Positions 61,418 through 64,000 of a stretch of 64,000 nucleotides of DNA are shown here, piece after piece. Source of the DNA: Hirschia baltica ATCC 49814 (GTDB lineage Bacteria; Pseudomonadota; Alphaproteobacteria; Caulobacterales; Hyphomonadaceae); NCBI RefSeq assembly GCF_000023785.1, contig NC_012982.1, positions 2,480,001 through 2,544,000 of the forward strand. Reading direction: 5' to 3'. Position numbers and translations under genes: made by a program. The notes under the pieces were generated by a model, which searched no databases, was not told where the DNA came from, and saw nothing but the letters and a program-made list of their open reading frames with translations. How positions within the stretch are numbered: position 1 is the first letter of the stretch; every line of letters starts with the position of its first letter.

Positions 61418-62467
61418 ATGCGATTATTCGTTTCGGGTGGCTGCGGCTTTGTTGGCTCCTCCCTTGTAAAACAAGCTGTTATAAATGGCTCTCATGTTTT
61501 CAACATGGATATGCGAAATACTGCCCAAATCGCACCTCAACTTGCAGAGGTAAAAGGCAAGAAAAATTACTCTCAGCTCATCGGCAATGTGACTGACAGT
61601 GTAATGCTGAGTGCGCTTTTAAAAGAATTCAAACCCGATGCATTCATCCATTGTGCTGGCGGCCTCAGCGAAAAACATGGCACCCCATCCCTACAAGGGG
61701 CCGAGGCGACAATTGGTGTGCTTGAAGCTGTCAAAACATATTATAAAAGCCTAGATGAGACAGCACAAAAAAAATTCAAGCTCGTCATTCCATTTAACAC
61801 ATTGATTTATGGTTCTTTGAACGGCAGCGTCGCTGAATTTGATACAAATACGCCGCTTTCAACCACTTCCATAACTGCAGCACGCGCAGTCATGGATCTT
61901 GTTCTCGTCAATGGTTGGTCGGCTGAAACGAAAATACCGGTTATCTATGCTGGTGCCTCCGCTATTTATGGTCCGAATCAAAACAGCGACGCACTTATAC
62001 CGAGCGTATTGAAAGCGGCAGTAAAGCAAACATCCATTTCGCCTGATCGCGCTTATGACACGCTAGATTGGCTGCATGTTGATGATTTTGCCGATGGTCT
62101 TTTAGCAGCAGCGAAATCGGGTAAAAACGGACATACATATCTGTTTTCAGGACGGTCTGAACGTCGCCACATAGACATAACAACCAATGTCTTGATGATT
62201 TTGGATGGGGTTTATCCTCGCAATGATCATCAAAGCTATAAGGTGCTTTTACACGACGCTCCTCAAAGCCAAACAGCGCCGTTGCGATGCGCCCTAAGCC
62301 CGATAAAAGCAGAAACAGATTTGAACTGGTATGCAAAAAACAACTTGCTAATGGGCTTAAGAGAAACGGTTATTTGGAATATGCAAAAACTGGCTCCCAA
62401 ATTTACCGTGCAAACAAATAAGGCCGCCAACAGTAATTTTTCTGCTAGCGGCCTTGCTGCGGAATAA
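61418..62467 (+). CDS. NAD-dependent epimerase/dehydratase-like protein with altered catalytic motif
   Basis: Protein of 349 aa of the extended short-chain dehydrogenase family. The NAD motif is intact (SGGCGFVGSS near residues 7-16), and an IYGPNQNSDALIPSVLKAAV segment and late WLHVDDFADGLL match the sugar epimerases. The Tyr-x3-Lys site of typical members (YxASK) is replaced by SITAARAVMDLV, so Tyr is Ile and Lys is Arg; the enzyme may be inactive or use other residues. ATG 61418 (MRLFVSGG) is used, with no strong ribosome site. It lies downstream of the SDR gene with an 82-bp gap. Confidence 0.78.
   Translation: MRLFVSGGCGFVGSSLVKQAVINGSHVFNMDMRNTAQIAPQLAEVKGKKNYSQLIGNVTDSVMLSALLKEFKPDAFIHCAGGLSEKHGTPSLQGAEATIGVLEAVKTYYKSLDETAQKKFKLVIPFNTLIYGSLNGSVAEFDTNTPLSTTSITAARAVMDLVLVNGWSAETKIPVIYAGASAIYGPNQNSDALIPSVLKAAVKQTSISPDRAYDTLDWLHVDDFADGLLAAAKSGKNGHTYLFSGRSERRHIDITTNVLMILDGVYPRNDHQSYKVLLHDAPQSQTAPLRCALSPIKAETDLNWYAKNNLLMGLRETVIWNMQKLAPKFTVQTNKAANSNFSASGLAAE
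62420..62455 (-). terminator. probable purA terminator inside the end of the neighbouring gene
   Basis: AAGGCCGC / GCGGCCTT (62420-62427, 62448-62455) with an inner CAG/CTG pairing; on the minus strand the sequence ATTTGTTTGC follows. The stem lies in the last 15 codons of the plus-strand epimerase-like gene. Confidence 0.5.
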
Positions 62468-62495
62468 ACGTCCGCTTTTGTATTTTTAAATAGGC

Positions 62496-63788
62496 TTATG
62501 CCACGAACGGGTCACGCACCAAAATCACATCTTCACGTTCTGGAGATGTAGACAGAAGCGCAACAGGCTTGCCTACCAATTCTTCCAGACGGCGCACATA
62601 TTTAACGGCCTCACCAGGAAGCTGAGTCCATGAACGCGCCCCCTTTGTTGACCCCTTCCAACCTTTTAGTGTTTCATAGATTGGCTCTACAGCAGCTTGA
62701 TCAGTCATGCCGGCAGGGAAATAATCAATGACTTCGCCATTTAATTTATAACCGACACACACTTTGATTTCATCAAGGCCATCAAGAACATCTAGTTTTG
62801 TCACAGCAAGACCTGTTACACCAGACGTCGCACACGCTTGACGCACCATTACCGCATCAAACCAACCACAACGGCGCGCACGGCCTGTCACCGTACCAAA
62901 TTCGTGACCAACGGTCCCAAGACGCTCACCAATTTCATTGTCTTGTTCAGTCGGGAATGGACCAGAACCAACACGCGTTGTGTAGGCTTTGGCCAAACCA
63001 AGCACATAATTGATCGCATTAGGACCAACTCCAGACCCAGCAGATGCCTGTCCAGCAACAACATTAGATGATGTCACAAATGGATAAGTCCCTTGATCAA
63101 CATCAAGCATAACACCTTGCGCGCCTTCAAAAAGAATACGGCGGCCAAGTTTCACACTATCATCAAGACGTTTCCAGACAGGTTGTGCAAATGCCAAAAT
63201 TTTGTCTGCAATTTCAAGAAGGTCAGCTTTTAGTTTTGCGGCATCCGGTTCATCTAGTCCAAGCCCAACACGTAGTGGACGGTGATGCGCTAGCAGGCGC
63301 TCAAGCTTAAGATCCAATGCTGCGGGGTCTTTAAGGTCTGCCACGCGAATAGCACGACGACCGACTTTATCTTCATAAGCAGGACCAATGCCGCGCTTTG
63401 TTGTTCCGATTTTGGCATCTCCGAGCGCACCTTCACGGGCCGCATCAATATCTTTGTGCCATGGCAAAATCAAACAGGCATTATCAGCAAGAACCAACTC
63501 ATCTGGTCCCAACTCAACGCCTTCTTTGGCCATGCCCTCAACTTCGGCAAGCAATTGCCACGGATCAACGACCACACCATTTCCGATGACGGACAGTTTT
63601 CCACCGCGCACAACACCAGAGGGCAACAGGTTTAATTTAAAGGTTTTGCCATCAATAACGAGCGTATGCCCTGCATTGTGTCCGCCTTGGAAACGTACAA
63701 TGACGTCTGCTCTGCTGGACAACCAATCGACAATCTTACCTTTACCTTCGTCGCCCCATTGAGCGCCGACAACCACCACACCGGACAT
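62496..63788 (-). CDS. purA: adenylosuccinate synthetase
   Basis: Protein of 430 aa joining IMP to aspartate with [20 protein letters not shown] holds the catalytic Asp and P-loop-like motif, [42 protein letters not shown] and [13 protein letters not shown] complete it. ATG 63788 has GGAG upstream. It is a conserved single gene; downstream it faces the plus-strand epimerase gene. Confidence 0.97.
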   Translation of the reverse strand: MSGVVVVGAQWGDEGKGKIVDWLSSRADVIVRFQGGHNAGHTLVIDGKTFKLNLLPSGVVRGGKLSVIGNGVVVDPWQLLAEVEGMAKEGVELGPDELVLADNACLILPWHKDIDAAREGALGDAKIGTTKRGIGPAYEDKVGRRAIRVADLKDPAALDLKLERLLAHHRPLRVGLGLDEPDAAKLKADLLEIADKILAFAQPVWKRLDDSVKLGRRILFEGAQGVMLDVDQGTYPFVTSSNVVAGQASAGSGVGPNAINYVLGLAKAYTTRVGSGPFPTEQDNEIGERLGTVGHEFGTVTGRARRCGWFDAVMVRQACATSGVTGLAVTKLDVLDGLDEIKVCVGYKLNGEVIDYFPAGMTDQAAVEPIYETLKGWKGSTKGARSWTQLPGEAVKYVRRLEELVGKPVALLSTSPEREDVILVRDPFVA

Positions 63789-63956
63789 GTGCTACTCCAT
63801 TTTAATGAATGCCGCGCGCAAAGGACATTAAACTGCAACAAAAAGCAATAGATAGCAGGCTATAAACCGGTGAGTAGACAAAATTTGCGATTCAGGAAAC
63901 GGTTTGAAGTAGCTTCTCGTTGATGCTGCCGTCATTCGGTCTTCAAGCTGAAAGAG

Positions 63957-64000
63957 CTAGAAAGTACGTGTGACCCGTAAACCAACATCATCCAGCCCTT
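63957..64000 (-). CDS. C-terminal end of an unidentified protein (partial)
   Basis: The last 13 codons of a minus-strand gene run from the window edge to TAG at 63957-63959: GLDDVGLRVTRTF. The form GxRVxR near the end recalls formylglycine-generating (SUMF1) proteins, while a terminal Phe also suits outer-membrane beta-barrels. The rest is outside the window. Confidence 0.35.
   Translation of the reverse strand, partial: GLDDVGLRVTRTF

Noticed and set aside
1-64000. CRISPR array, insertion sequence or integrative element
   Set aside because: No regularly spaced repeats, transposase or integrase motif was found; the only large repeat is the flagellin tandem pair.

Overview
The window reads as ordinary chromosome of a flagellated, PHB-regulating alphaproteobacterium of the Caulobacterales/Hyphomonadales type. 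The evidence is a FljK-like flagellin cluster with flaF, flbT and an FlmG-like gene, the tsaE-amgK-murU-addB-addA block, the trpF-trpB-trpA-accD-folC block, a TIGR02300 zinc-ribbon protein, PhaR, and the rluD-rpoH neighbourhood. Base composition looks mid-40s % GC by eye, low for the group and compatible with a Hirschia- or Hellea-like genus; the genus is an inference. I see no insertion sequence, CRISPR array, integrase or prophage module. Coding density is high and genes are in short operons.

Layout. 1-6.9 kb: three flagellins on the minus strand, two of them near-identical neighbours, then a HAD phosphatase, the flaF-flbT pair and a TPR-glycosyltransferase resembling the flagellin glycosyltransferase FlmG. 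6.9-16.9 kb: 2Fe-2S ferredoxin, tsaE, cell-wall recycling genes amgK and murU, the AddAB helicase-nuclease and thioredoxin. 16.9-27.4 kb, minus strand: folC, accD, trpA, cutA, trpB, trpF, mscL, ihfB, rpsA, cmk, aroA. 27.5-35 kb: TIGR02300 protein, tRNA-Ala(GGC), a P-II protein, a methyltransferase, gloB, phaB/phaR and small conserved genes. 35-40 kb: envelope polysaccharide genes (two GT2 enzymes, an ArnT-like transferase, an O-antigen-ligase-like protein). 40-51.3 kb: thrS, yidD, a lipoprotein, a large hybrid histidine kinase, rluA, a deacetylase, an IscU-like scaffold, exoD and two paralogous lipoprotein hydrolases. 51.3-64 kb: cysS, folE, an XRE/membrane-protein pair, hisI, a lysozyme-protease fusion, rluD, a soluble chemoreceptor, rpoH, two SDR-type genes and purA.

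The least described material is regulatory and architectural. Flagellin mRNAs 1-3 carry a hairpin with the same CAAAATG apex in their leaders, with covarying stems, next to flbT, whose family controls flagellin mRNA through the 5' leader; the hairpin recurs upstream of the chemoreceptor. Two flagellins have clear sigma-54 -24/-12 elements and the third does not. One gene fuses a GH108 lysozyme to a trypsin-like protease with an apparently intact His-Asp-Ser triad, and its upstream region shares an unusual motif with the phaR promoter region. The folE leader is structured like a THF-II riboswitch candidate, and the rpoH leader has mutually exclusive hairpins near its ribosome binding site.

All functions are from reading protein motifs and memory of families; no database search was run.
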